A DNA stretch of 21,387 nt, from NCBI GenBank assembly GCA_021791015.1, contig JAJYFH010000004.1, forward strand, positions 1 to 21,387. The letters are read 5' to 3'. The notes below the pieces were generated by a model. That model saw only the letters and a list, made by a program, of their open reading frames with translations. It did not search any database and was not told the DNA's origin. Source of the DNA: a bacterium. Lineage in GTDB: Bacteria; Patescibacteriota; CPR2; UBA1875; JAJYID01. Position 1 is the first letter of the stretch. Each line of letters starts with the position of its first letter. Of the stretch, positions 13,337-20,480 are shown one piece after another. A program made the position numbers and the translations under genes.

Positions 13337-13858
13337 ATGAATAAAAAATCAGTTGTTCTTTTTGGTGATAGCGGTCTGGGGCGCTTTAATCGTGATCGCA
13401 TTCGAAAATTAGAAGAAATTGCCGGTAACGTCGATGTCTATAACTGCGCTGTTGGCGGTCTGAACTCTCGCGATGCCCTGGAAAAGGCAGATTTTATAGC
13501 AGGGCTGAAAGCTGATTATGTTGTGTTTTCTTTGCCGGGGAATGACTTTAATGAAATTCCGATGGACGAAACCAAGCAAAACCTAAAGAAGATTTTAGAG
13601 ATATTTAAGGACTCGAAAATTATTATGGTTATCTATCCAGAAGCCGAAGAAAGCTTCAAGGAAGAATCAGATTTTAATGAAAAAATGGGTGAATACGGCA
13701 GGCTAATTAAAAAACTGTCGGAACACTACGACATCAAAATTGTCGATTGCCCTAAGATATTTGCAAACATAAAGGATTACCATGAGGATGACGGCATCCA
13801 CTTAAATGATTATGGCTACGAGGTTTTGTCGGAAGAAATTGCCAGAAAAATCTTATAA
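13337..13858 (+). CDS. SGNH/GDSL-family hydrolase
   Basis: This 173-residue protein has the SGNH blocks: G10-D11-S12 with the nucleophile serine, a glycine block NCAVGG (36-41), the oxyanion asparagine in LPG68-N69-D70, and the catalytic D152-G-I-H155 pair near the C-terminus. The family includes lipases, esterases and acetylesterases acting on lipids or sugar esters. No signal peptide is seen, so a cytoplasmic substrate is likely. ATG 13337 has AGGAGG (13324-13329) upstream; an in-frame ATG at 13319 lies inside the repeat. Its stop is 2 bp from the convergent lepB stop. Confidence 0.85.
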   Translation: MNKKSVVLFGDSGLGRFNRDRIRKLEEIAGNVDVYNCAVGGLNSRDALEKADFIAGLKADYVVFSLPGNDFNEIPMDETKQNLKKILEIFKDSKIIMVIYPEAEESFKEESDFNEKMGEYGRLIKKLSEHYDIKIVDCPKIFANIKDYHEDDGIHLNDYGYEVLSEEIARKIL

Positions 13859-13860
13859 TT

Positions 13861-14532
13861 TTAGTATTTTGGTTCAGGGATGAGGCCGGCTTCATTTGTT
13901 GGCACAAGCCTTAACCAGGCTTTGCCGACTATGTGGCTTTTGGGGAGCGCTCCCCATTCACGCGAGTCAAGGCTGGCATTTGGCTGCCTATTGTCGCCAA
14001 GAGTAAAATATTCATCTTTGCCGAGAGTCCTGGTCATATCGCCCTGGAGTTTGAAATTTGCCGAATCAGGAATGTATGACTCATTTAGCACAAATCCATC
14101 CGGGTGCTCATTATTCTTGATAGTTACGGTTCCATCTTTGATTACAACTGTTTCACCGGGTAGGCCGACGACTCTTTTAATAAAGTCAACACAAGGATTT
14201 GCCGGAGGGACGCTTCCGATAAAATAAAGCCTGTCGAGAAAATTTTTTATTGGGTGTTTTTGTACATATGTATCGCATGTGTTCTCCGGATGTTCGAAAA
14301 CAACCACATCTCCCCGTTTTGGGCCGCCAAAAGCGTAGGACAAGCTCTCAACCAGTATATAGTTGTTGTTTTGGAAATTGGGCTCCATCGATGATCCTTG
14401 GACCAGAAACGGCTCCAATATAAAAAGCTTGATTATAATCAATGTACCAACAATGATAAGAACTGTTTTCACAAACTCTTTTGCAAACAATGCGCCTTCT
14501 TTGGGATTTGCCTTTTCCATAGAAATATTCAT
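13861..14532 (-). CDS. lepB: Signal peptidase I
   Basis: This 223-residue membrane peptidase removes signal peptides from exported proteins. An N-terminal helix (about 20-38) is followed by EPFLVQGSSMEPN with the nucleophile S48, RGDVVVFEHPE, the general-base lysine K119 in FIKRVVGLPGE, and the GDNRQPNASLDSREWG box E. A cysteine-containing insertion (about 86-114, ENTCDTYV to PANPC) could form a disulfide outside the cell. I start at ATG 14530-14532 because the -10 (14551-14546) lies inside the longer open frame to 14574; ATG 14520 is an alternative. It diverges from the LCP gene. Confidence 0.93.
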   Translation of the reverse strand: MNISMEKANPKEGALFAKEFVKTVLIIVGTLIIIKLFILEPFLVQGSSMEPNFQNNNYILVESLSYAFGGPKRGDVVVFEHPENTCDTYVQKHPIKNFLDRLYFIGSVPPANPCVDFIKRVVGLPGETVVIKDGTVTIKNNEHPDGFVLNESYIPDSANFKLQGDMTRTLGKDEYFTLGDNRQPNASLDSREWGALPKSHIVGKAWLRLVPTNEAGLIPEPKY

Positions 14533-14545
14533 TAAACTCTCAAAC

Positions 14546-14574
14546 AGTTTAGCAATAAAACACTTGGCGGGCAA
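14546..14574 (-). promoter_or_regulatory. Promoter of lepB
   Basis: On the minus strand TTGCCC (14574-14569) and TAAACT (14551-14546), with TG-C before the -10, are spaced 17 nt. The leader would be about 7 nt. Its -35 shares position 14569 with the -35 of the opposing promoter. Confidence 0.65.
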
Positions 14575-14592
14575 TATATTTTTTTGTATAAT
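14564..14592 (+). promoter_or_regulatory. Promoter of the LCP gene
   Basis: TTGGCG (14564-14569) and TATAAT (14587-14592) are spaced 17 nt. Transcription would start near 14599, leaving a leader of about 33 nt before ATG 14632. Confidence 0.65.
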
Positions 14593-14631
14593 TTTTCTCG
14601 TGTAAGCATTATCAAAAATAAAAGCAAGGCA

Positions 14632-15996
14632 ATGAGCAAAAAATCTATCGAAGATATTTTAAGCGACATGGAAAATGGAGATAAGAAACCAAGCGAACCG
14701 GCCAAAACGGCCGTGAAGCTTAAGAAAAAGAAGAAAAAGCACTGGAAAAGGCGAATAATTTTAAGCTTACTTGTTTTGTTCTTGATAACAGGCGGTTTTC
14801 TGGGCTATAAGGCATACACATTGGCGCAGAAAGTGTTCCAAGGCGGGGGAGTTCCCGGCCTTCTTGGATTCTTCTCGCAGGGCCAGCTGAAGGGCGAAGC
14901 TGACGGCAGGGTAAATATCCTTCTCATGGGAGATGGAGGCGCCGGACATGACGGGCCGCTGCTCACCGATACTATGATGGTTCTAAGCATAAACACCCGC
15001 ACCAATGAAGTGGCGATGCTGTCAGTGCCTCGTGATCTTTACGTAAAAATCGGTGATTACGGTGAAGGGAAGATAAACTCTGCTAACGCTCTTGGAGAAC
15101 AGTATCAATATCAGGGCGGCGGCGCGGCGCTTGCGGAGGCTACCGTTAGCAAGGTATTGGGAATCCCTATACAATATTATGTTTTGGCGGATTTCTCCGG
15201 ATTTAAAAAAATAATCGATACAGTAGGAGGCGTGGACGTAAATGTGCAAAAGGACCTTTATGATCCGTATTATCCGGATGGGACATATTCAATATCAAAA
15301 GGCATGCATCACATGAATGGTGATGAAGCTCTAAAGTACGCCAGAAGCCGTGAAACCACATCTGACTTCGATAGGGCAAAGAGGCAGCAGCAGATTTTGG
15401 TCGCAACCCGTGATAAGGTAATGAGCGCGAGCACTCTCCTAAATCCGGCAAAAATGAACGATATCCTCAATGCATTGGGTGACCATATACGTACCGATAT
15501 GCAGATAAGCGAGGCTATCCGCGCTTTTGATTTGGTAAAGAAGGTCGATCAAGGCAAGATGATTAATCTTGTTTTGGATGACAGCCCTGACAATGTGCTT
15601 AGGTCGAGCAATATAGGCGGAGCTTATGTTCTCCTGCCGAAAGCTGGATTTTATGACTATTCGGACATCCAGAATATTGCCAAAAATATCTTTACCATCG
15701 GGCCATTGAAAACAGAGGCAGCGAAGATAGAAGTTCTAAATGCCTCCGGCGCAACGGGTGAAGCCAAGAAAGTTGCCGATAATATGAGCGGCCTTGGATT
15801 TACCATTGGCAATATAGGCAACGCGGACAGCCTAGCTTCCACCACTGTTATATACGACCACACTTCAGGCGCAAAACCCAATACGGTAAAATACCTCGAA
15901 GACAAACTCTGTGTAAAGTCATCGCAACAGCCGGCCGATGGCAGCGGATACGATTTCACAATCATCGTAGGAAAAGACCAGCTAAACAAAAACTAG
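14632..15996 (+). CDS. LytR-CpsA-Psr (LCP) family protein with LytR_C domain
   Basis: This 454-residue protein has a Lys-rich cytoplasmic N-terminus (KLKKKKKKHWKRR), one membrane helix (about 43-63) and an extracellular LCP domain with NILLMGDGGAGHDGPLLTDT, AMLSVPRDLYV, GGVDVNV, HMNGDEALKYARSR and the arginine-rich SDFDRAKRQQQ that binds the polyprenyl phosphate. A C-terminal LytR_C domain (about 350-450, AKIEVLNASGATGEAKKVAD) follows. LCP enzymes transfer undecaprenyl-linked glycopolymers to the wall. I start at ATG 14632; the frame is open to 14584 but that region holds the promoter. One nucleotide separates its stop from the next gene. Confidence 0.93.
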   Translation: MSKKSIEDILSDMENGDKKPSEPAKTAVKLKKKKKKHWKRRIILSLLVLFLITGGFLGYKAYTLAQKVFQGGGVPGLLGFFSQGQLKGEADGRVNILLMGDGGAGHDGPLLTDTMMVLSINTRTNEVAMLSVPRDLYVKIGDYGEGKINSANALGEQYQYQGGGAALAEATVSKVLGIPIQYYVLADFSGFKKIIDTVGGVDVNVQKDLYDPYYPDGTYSISKGMHHMNGDEALKYARSRETTSDFDRAKRQQQILVATRDKVMSASTLLNPAKMNDILNALGDHIRTDMQISEAIRAFDLVKKVDQGKMINLVLDDSPDNVLRSSNIGGAYVLLPKAGFYDYSDIQNIAKNIFTIGPLKTEAAKIEVLNASGATGEAKKVADNMSGLGFTIGNIGNADSLASTTVIYDHTSGAKPNTVKYLEDKLCVKSSQQPADGSGYDFTIIVGKDQLNKN

Positions 15997-15997
15997 C

Positions 15998-16819
15998 ATG
16001 AAGCTAATTGAAAAAAACAAGCCTGATATTTTAATTGGATTTTTATTTATCGAAAGTTTGCTCCTTTCCTTGCTTGTTACAAATATGAGCTCCTTTTGGG
16101 TGCTGTATGTTTTCTCCATCCTGACGGTTGTATTTTACCTTATCTTGAAATTAGGAATATCTCCTAAAGAGCTCCTGGAGGACAAAAGAAAATATGATGT
16201 TTTTGCGGCTGTCATGATGACGGCCATGCTAAACGCAAATATCTCTGTTTTGTCCAACCGGCTTATATTAATCGTTATTCTCGTTGCATATTATCTGGGA
16301 TTTCGATTTGTTGTCGGAACGTTTGAGAAAGAGTCTTTAAATCAGATTGAGAAAAATGCCCTAAATCTTTCGGTGCTGCTTACCATATTTTTGGGCGGAA
16401 ATCTCATAACCAACCTGGCCATTATCGTTGAAAAGGGAACCGGTTTTGTCGTTCTTGCCGGGTCTGTTCTGCTCTTTATGTTTGTCTATCTTCTATCATT
16501 CTATAACTTTGTAAAAAACAAAGTTGCAAAGAAATGGGCCAAAGTTTATGCTGTGGTTCTGGCACTGGTTTTGTCAGAGATAAGCTTGCTCTCGGGGTTT
16601 TATCTGGAAAAATACCCAAATCTCTACAAAAGCGACAGTGCATCAGGAATTGCAATAACGACAGCTTCTCTGTTTATGGTAGTGATATACTACATGCTCT
16701 ATGGGCTTTTGATACATAAGGTTGAAAAGAGGCTGTATCCAAAACTCATTTTGGAATATCTTGCAATCTCAGGAGTTATAATCGTAACGCTCTTCATTAC
16801 GATCAAGTGGTTTGCCTGA
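15998..16819 (+). CDS. Multi-pass membrane protein, unknown function
   Basis: This 273-residue protein is almost entirely hydrophobic, with about eight predicted helices separated by short charged loops (LKLGISPKELLEDKRKYD, FEKESLNQIEKN, KNKVAKKWAK, HKVEKRLYPK). No catalytic motif or known family is recognised. It begins one nucleotide after the LCP gene and precedes htrA by 50 nt, so it probably belongs to the same envelope operon. It could be a transporter or a scaffold for wall-polymer attachment, but nothing in the sequence decides this. Confidence 0.8.
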   Translation: MKLIEKNKPDILIGFLFIESLLLSLLVTNMSSFWVLYVFSILTVVFYLILKLGISPKELLEDKRKYDVFAAVMMTAMLNANISVLSNRLILIVILVAYYLGFRFVVGTFEKESLNQIEKNALNLSVLLTIFLGGNLITNLAIIVEKGTGFVVLAGSVLLFMFVYLLSFYNFVKNKVAKKWAKVYAVVLALVLSEISLLSGFYLEKYPNLYKSDSASGIAITTASLFMVVIYYMLYGLLIHKVEKRLYPKLILEYLAISGVIIVTLFITIKWFA

Positions 16820-16869
16820 AAAAGCAAAAAACTCAGCAAATTATCAGCTAAATAAAGGAGTATTTATAG

Positions 16870-18012
16870 ATGGATCCTGAAGGCAACAACAAAAATCCGA
16901 GGTTTATAATGCCGAAAAAATACATCGCCATGATTTTGATTTCTTTTGTAATGGGCGCGCTCGGCGGTATGTTTGGCTATAACTTGGCCAGCGGCACCCT
17001 TTTTAATGATCAGGGAAGTGGTGGCGTAGTTGGAAACAAAATATATAATGTCACCGAGCAATCTGCCACAGTGGATGCGGTGAAAAAGGTAACGCCCGCT
17101 GTTGTTAGTATAACCAGCGTCCAATCAACCGAGGGCTTTTTTGGTGCAGTGTCTCAGACAAAAAGTTCCGGTACGGGATTTATTGTCACTTCTGACGGAC
17201 TAATCGTCACAAACAAGCATGTGGTGCCGGACAAGAGCGTGCAATATAGTGTATTCACAAGCGACGGCAAGGAATACAAGGGCAAGGTGCAAGCTCAAGA
17301 CCCCTTGAATGACATAGCCTTTCTTAAAATTGATGCCAAAAATCTGCCCACTGTGACCATCGGTGACTCTTCGAAGCTTCAAGTCGGACAAACTGTCATT
17401 GCCATAGGCAATGCCTTGGGGCAGTATCAGAATTCTGTAACCGAGGGTGTGGTGAGCGGCATCGGCCGAGCTATACAAGCAGGGGACTCCAGCGGAAGCT
17501 CTTCTGAAAGCTTGCAGAATGTCATTCAAACAGACGCCGCGATAAATCCCGGAAACTCAGGCGGCCCGCTTGTAAACATCGACGGCCAGGTCATAGGCAT
17601 AAATACGGCTGTGGACCAGCAGGGCCAATCCATCGGCTTTGCCATTCCTATAAATATGATTAAAAATCAGATAAATGAGGTAAAGGTTAAGGGTGTCATA
17701 TCAAGGCCGGTGCTTGGCATTAGATACATTCCCATAACCAAAGAGTTTGCCGCTCGCAACAACTTAAAAACTGATAAGGGGGTTCTGGTTTATGGGGGTA
17801 GTGACTTGGCGGTGCTTCCGGGGTCTGCCGCTGATAAAGCAGGAATAAAAGAAAATGATATAATTCTATCGATCGGGAGCGATCAAATTGACGAAAATCA
17901 CAGCGTCACAGGGATACTGCAAAAGTATTCGCCGGGAGACAAAGTTAGCTTGAAAGTTTTAAGAGATAATAAAGAATTGAATATTCAAGTAACTCTTGGC
18001 GCTACTCAATAA
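16870..18012 (+). CDS. htrA: HtrA/DegP-type trypsin-like serine protease with PDZ domain
   Basis: This 380-residue protein has a cytoplasmic N-terminus, one anchor helix (about 19-40) and an extracytoplasmic protease domain with the triad H117 (TNKHVV), D148 (PLNDIAFLKI) and S230 (NPGNSGGPL). A C-terminal PDZ domain (about 280-375) contains the carboxylate-binding-type segment and DIILSIGSDQI. HtrA proteases degrade or refold damaged exported proteins. One PDZ domain and the anchor resemble DegS or Gram-positive HtrA. AAAGGAG precedes the ATG. A repeat follows immediately and no separate terminator is seen. Confidence 0.95.
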   Translation: MDPEGNNKNPRFIMPKKYIAMILISFVMGALGGMFGYNLASGTLFNDQGSGGVVGNKIYNVTEQSATVDAVKKVTPAVVSITSVQSTEGFFGAVSQTKSSGTGFIVTSDGLIVTNKHVVPDKSVQYSVFTSDGKEYKGKVQAQDPLNDIAFLKIDAKNLPTVTIGDSSKLQVGQTVIAIGNALGQYQNSVTEGVVSGIGRAIQAGDSSGSSSESLQNVIQTDAAINPGNSGGPLVNIDGQVIGINTAVDQQGQSIGFAIPINMIKNQINEVKVKGVISRPVLGIRYIPITKEFAARNNLKTDKGVLVYGGSDLAVLPGSAADKAGIKENDIILSIGSDQIDENHSVTGILQKYSPGDKVSLKVLRDNKELNIQVTLGATQ

Positions 18013-18023
18013 AAACTTTATTT

Positions 18024-18187
18024 GTCATGCCGACCTGTCCGTCCGGCAGGCGGGCCGACTCCACGCTAGTGGCGAGCGGAGAAATCCCTCGGTTTTGTGC
18101 CTAAATTCAAAATTTTCAAGGGATTTCTTGACAAAGTTTATCTGTCTCTGGCGCGCTCGGCCTGCCTGCCGGCGAGACAGGGATGAC
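18024..18187. repeat. 164-bp MITE-like element of the GTCATTCC family
   Basis: The ends are GTCATGCCGAC (from 18024) and AGGGATGAC (to 18187), imperfectly complementary. An inner pair, GAAATCCCT (18081-18089) and AGGGATTTC (18119-18127), is perfect. The left half, GACCTGTCCGTCCGGCAGGC, is shared exactly with the element at 2400. It accounts for most of the gap after htrA. Confidence 0.65.
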
Positions 18188-18220
18188 AGAAGGGTTTTCG
18201 AATTCACGGAGTAAAAAGCA

Positions 18221-18249
18221 TTGCTTCCTAAATTTACCCATAGTATTAT
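18221..18249 (+). promoter_or_regulatory. Promoter of the two-CW/DUF192 operon with inverted repeat
   Basis: TTGCTT (18221-18226) and TATTAT (18244-18249) are spaced 17 nt. A perfect 10-bp inverted repeat, TAAATTTACC (18229-18238) and GGTAAATTTA (18261-18270), brackets the -10; its right arm includes the A of the start codon. An operator for a dimeric regulator is a reasonable guess. Confidence 0.55.
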
Positions 18250-18269
18250 CTCTTTAGAAAGGTAAATTT

Positions 18270-18578
18270 ATGGAAAAAGAAAACTGCTGGGAGTATAAAG
18301 AATGCGGCCGGGAGCCCGGAGGGGCAAATGTCGAACATTTAGGCGTCTGTCCCGCAGCTGAAGAGGGGATTAGCGAAGGCATCAACAGCGGCAAACACAG
18401 TGGCAGGATTTGCTGGGCCGTGACAGGAACTTTTTGCGGCGGCGAGATACAAGGGACATATGCGCAAAAGGAAATCACATGCTTAGATTGTCCTTTTTTT
18501 ATAACCGTAGAGCAGGAGGAAGGCGCAGACTTTGAGCTTCTTTTGCCCGGCCAGACAACTGAGGTGAAAGAAGATTGA
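18270..18578 (+). CDS. Two-CW domain cysteine-rich protein
   Basis: This 102-residue soluble protein has seven cysteines: C6 and C12 in NCWEYKECG, C27, C48 and C56 in RICWAVTGTFCGG, and C71/C74 in a CLDC pair. The paired Cys-Trp segments match the two-CW domain family, whose members are small predicted metal or redox proteins of unknown role. The sequence after the CLDC pair is acidic. AGAAAGG precedes the ATG. The last codons overlap the DUF192 start (TTGA), so the two are co-translated. A function as metal or thiol carrier is inference. Confidence 0.75.
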   Translation: MEKENCWEYKECGREPGGANVEHLGVCPAAEEGISEGINSGKHSGRICWAVTGTFCGGEIQGTYAQKEITCLDCPFFITVEQEEGADFELLLPGQTTEVKED

Positions 18579-19024
18579 AGGCAGCAAAAAACAACAAAAT
18601 TTTCTTGTTAGCTGGTTTAATTCTGATAATTGTTTCAGGGTTATTTTTTTTAATTTCGCGCCAAACCGGAAAAACAGTTTGTGATAAAAACGTATGCTTT
18701 CATGTTGAGATTGCCAAAACCAAAAAAGAGAGAGAAACGGGTCTGATGAATCGGTCAAAATTGGATTTAAATAAGGGAATGCTGTTTGTTTTTGATTCTC
18801 CGGGCAAATATTCTTTTTGGATGAAAAACACGCTTATCCCGCTTGATATGATATGGATAGACCGGAATAAAAAGATTGTTGATATAAAGCATGATGCCAA
18901 GCCCTGCCAAAGCGAAAATTGTGAGACATATTCTCCTAAATCAGATGCGAAATACGTTCTCGAGATAAACGCCGGCGCGGCAGACTCCATGGGTATAAAA
19001 ATCGGCGGCCAATTGAAATTTTAA
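18575..19024 (+). CDS. DUF192 family exported protein
   Basis: This 149-residue protein starts at TTG with GAGGTG (18561-18566) upstream. It has a basic N-terminus, one hydrophobic helix (about 8-27) and the DUF192 domain: FHVEIAKTKKERETGLMNR, KGMLFVFDSPGKYSFWMKNTLIPLDMIWID and a closing ADSMGIKIGGQLKF. The invariant Gly-Leu-Met and FWMKNT-x-[IL]-PLD segments are present. Two extra cysteine pairs occur (C36/C41 and C104/C109 by count), so disulfides outside the membrane are possible. The function of the family is unsettled. Confidence 0.9.
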   Translation: MKAAKNNKIFLLAGLILIIVSGLFFLISRQTGKTVCDKNVCFHVEIAKTKKERETGLMNRSKLDLNKGMLFVFDSPGKYSFWMKNTLIPLDMIWIDRNKKIVDIKHDAKPCQSENCETYSPKSDAKYVLEINAGAADSMGIKIGGQLKF

Positions 19025-19035
19025 TTTTACTGATC

Positions 19036-19058
19036 CTGTTCTTGCCCCCCCCGAACAG
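19036..19058. other. C8-loop hairpin
   Basis: CTGTTC (19036-19041) and GAACAG (19053-19058) form a perfect 6-bp stem around a loop with eight consecutive C. It lies 12 bp after the DUF192 stop but lacks a T-run, so terminator function is uncertain. Confidence 0.45.
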
Positions 19059-19067
19059 ATAAAAAGC

Positions 19068-19109
19068 AAGCTGCCACTATACTGATATATTTTATTATAG
19101 TGGCGGCTT
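19068..19109. other. Long hairpin after the DUF192 gene
   Basis: AAGCTGCCACTATA (19068-19081) pairs with TATAGTGGCGGCTT (19096-19109) over 14 bp with one G-T wobble. On the minus strand it is followed by TGCTTTTTATC, a T-run that could end leftward transcription; on the plus strand only a short TTT follows. Confidence 0.6.
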
Positions 19110-19171
19110 TAGGTATGATGGGTACTGAGCCGGGCGAAATGAAAACTACTTTAGTTTAGTTTAATAAGTAA

Positions 19172-19290
19172 GACTTTCGCGCTATCCTTTCTGTCATTCC
19201 CGCGCAGGCGGGAATCTAGTCAGTCCAGATTCCCGCCTGCGCGGGAATGACAAGGCGTTTGCGCATAATCAAACCATTAAGTGCTAAAGC
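19172..19290. repeat. MITE-like element, copy 2
   Basis: This shares its core palindrome and outer segments with the 1310-1427 element: CTATCCTTTCTGTCATTCCC on the left, and AATGACAAGGC and GCGCATAATCAA on the right. The terminal repeats are degraded (ACTTTCGCGC and AAGTGCTAAAGC). It marks the left edge of the small-membrane-protein unit. Confidence 0.75.
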
Positions 19291-19341
19291 CATGTAAGCT
19301 TGAAGTATCCTTTAAGGGTTTATCCATTGCACCTACCTCTA

Positions 19342-19365
19342 CTAAACTTCATCGATGTAGTTTAG
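19342..19365. other. 24-bp near-perfect palindrome
   Basis: CTAAACT, CATCGATG and AGTTTAG are symmetrical about 19353/19354, broken only by a T-T pair at 19349 and 19358. It lies in the 465-bp gap at 19025-19489, outside the MITE and the terminator hairpin. It could be a protein-binding or recombination site. No matching copy was noticed elsewhere in the window. Confidence 0.5.
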
Positions 19366-19390
19366 GCGGGCTGATTTTTATAACCAATAT

Positions 19391-19432
19391 AAAACAAGAG
19401 CCCCGGCGGCGGAAATAAATCCGCCCCGGGGC
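19391..19432 (-). terminator. Terminator-like hairpin of the minus-strand operon
   Basis: On the minus strand GCCCCGG-GGCGGA pairs with TCCGCC-CCGGGGC (13 bp, one bulged base) around TTTATT (19432-19400). TCTTGTTTTA follows. It sits about 58 bp past the last gene of the operon. Confidence 0.7.
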
Positions 19433-19489
19433 AACGCCGTATTTTGTCTTTGAGATATACAGATCTCAGATTATGTTGTTGGGGTAATT

Positions 19490-19762
19490 CTACACTTTCT
19501 GTGTTGCGCGGCTAAACCGCGAACGCAACCACTCGGCATAGTAAGGAATGTCTACGCAGAGCGCCCCTATCCCAGTGAATGCCCACAGGGCAAAGAACGC
19601 CACAGGCAGAGCCGCCACGGGGATTACAGCTGCGACAGAGACATCGAGCCACGTTGGCGGTTGATAGATGAAGTCCTGAATCAGCTTGTATCCGGCTTCC
19701 ATTACCCCGGTCGGGATAATGAAGTAGATCATGAAGAACCAAAACTCGTCTGCGTTTAGCAT
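19490..19762 (-). CDS. Small membrane protein C, unknown function
   Basis: The protein has about 90 residues with an N-terminal hydrophobic segment (FWFFMIYFIIPTGVMEAG), an amphipathic stretch with PPTWLD and a long hydrophobic region (VSVAAVIPVAALPVAFFALWAFTGIGALCV) that may form two helices; it ends in a basic tail. AAGGAG lies 9 nt before ATG 19762. ATG 19768, which forms TGATG with the stop of the gene before it, is an alternative start. It is last in the three-gene operon. No family is recognised. Confidence 0.6.
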   Translation of the reverse strand: MLNADEFWFFMIYFIIPTGVMEAGYKLIQDFIYQPPTWLDVSVAAVIPVAALPVAFFALWAFTGIGALCVDIPYYAEWLRSRFSRATQKV

Positions 19763-19767
19763 TGTCA

Positions 19768-20074
19768 TCAACTCCTTCTGTAGGTATCAGGAGGTGCTAA
19801 GGCGATAGCTGATACACCCCATACCAGGAGCACAATACATAAGGATGCAAGCCACAATGCACGCATCGGGTCCAAGCCTCTCCTTATCCAGTAACCGGTT
19901 ACGGCCGCCGGTATGAAAAGCAGGGCAAGGGCAATCCGAGCATAGATGGAATTTGTACAGGACCGGGGATATATTCCCTTCTCCCAGTCTGTCCTTCTTG
20001 CAGATTTTGTAAGCCCGCACTTCTATGACAGAGCCAAGGCCGATTACAATCAGCCAAGCTATCACTAACGACAT
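19768..20074 (-). pseudogene. Small membrane protein B, frameshifted
   Basis: From ATG 20074 (AAAGGAG, 9-nt spacing) the frame reads MSLVIAWLIVIGLGSVIEVR and KKDRLGEG, then loses hydrophobic character. Skipping one G in the GGG near 19977 continues as GIYPRSCTNSIYARIALALL, then FIPAAVTGYW, a third helix LWLASLCIVLLVWGVSAIAL and a TGA at 19768-19770. The corrected product is 101 residues with three helices. The VIEV...KDR-[IL]-G region aligns with product A, so A and B are likely paralogs. The repaired stop overlaps the next start as TGATG, which argues that the repaired frame is the real one. Confidence 0.6.
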
Positions 20075-20079
20075 CTGAC

Positions 20080-20373
20080 TCAGCTCCTTTCGGCAGAGGT
20101 ACTGATCGGCGCGACAATAAACAGAGCCGTCAGCATTGAGGTGAAAAAGGTTGGGAGAAATAAGACGATCCACGCAGTTTTCCAAACCTGAAGTTGGGAA
20201 TTTGCCATTATGGCGAAGGCAATGAGGGCCAGCCAGGCCAGAGTTGTAACCGCATGGACGCAGTACAAACCGATGATGCCAATCCTGTCTTTCCTGTAAT
20301 CGAGGTAAACTAAGACCTCAATCACCGCAACCGCACACAGCAGCATTACACAGAATTCCGGTAAAGTTATCAT
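20080..20373 (-). CDS. Small membrane protein A, unknown function
   Basis: This 98-residue protein has three predicted helices (about 6-25, 35-57 and 68-90), a basic loop YRKDRIG after the first and a short polar tail. GGAGG (20377-20382) lies correctly before ATG 20373; the frame is open to 20445 but that extension would run through the structured leader and lacks a ribosome site. It opens the minus-strand operon and resembles product B around VIEV and KDR-[IL]-G. No family is recognised, and the base composition is somewhat richer in GC than the surrounding genes. Confidence 0.7.
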   Translation of the reverse strand: MITLPEFCVMLLCAVAVIEVLVYLDYRKDRIGIIGLYCVHAVTTLAWLALIAFAIMANSQLQVWKTAWIVLFLPTFFTSMLTALFIVAPISTSAERS

Positions 20374-20397
20374 TCTTCCTCCAGTTCTATTGTTGTT

Positions 20398-20459
20398 TTC
20401 CGGGATGAAATCTGGTGCCAAACGCAAATAAGCATTTAGCGCCATGTAAAATCCCGGAA
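20398..20459 (-). promoter_or_regulatory. Structured 5' leader RNA of the small-membrane-protein operon
   Basis: Read on the minus strand, TTCCGGGAT (20459-20451) pairs perfectly with ATCCCGGAA (20406-20398). Inside are a symmetric 6x6 internal loop (TTTACA / GATTTC), a TGG / CCA pair, a C-A mismatch and GCTAAATGC pairing with GCGTTTGGC through seven Watson-Crick and two G-U pairs, closed by TTATTT. It lies wholly between the predicted start (about 20474) and the ribosome site. No T-run follows, so it is not a terminator. I recognise no known riboswitch. Confidence 0.6.
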
Positions 20460-20480
20460 GTTTTTCAAGGTGCGGTAGCT

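Noticed and set aside
19899..20117. 72-residue minus-strand frame overlapping gene B
   Set aside because: It is out of frame with both halves of the membrane protein and has no hydrophobic pattern or ribosome site of its own; it is a shadow.
20374..20445. In-frame upstream ATG for membrane protein A at 20445
   Set aside because: It has no ribosome site and would place the leader stems inside the coding region, while GGAGG is well placed for 20373.
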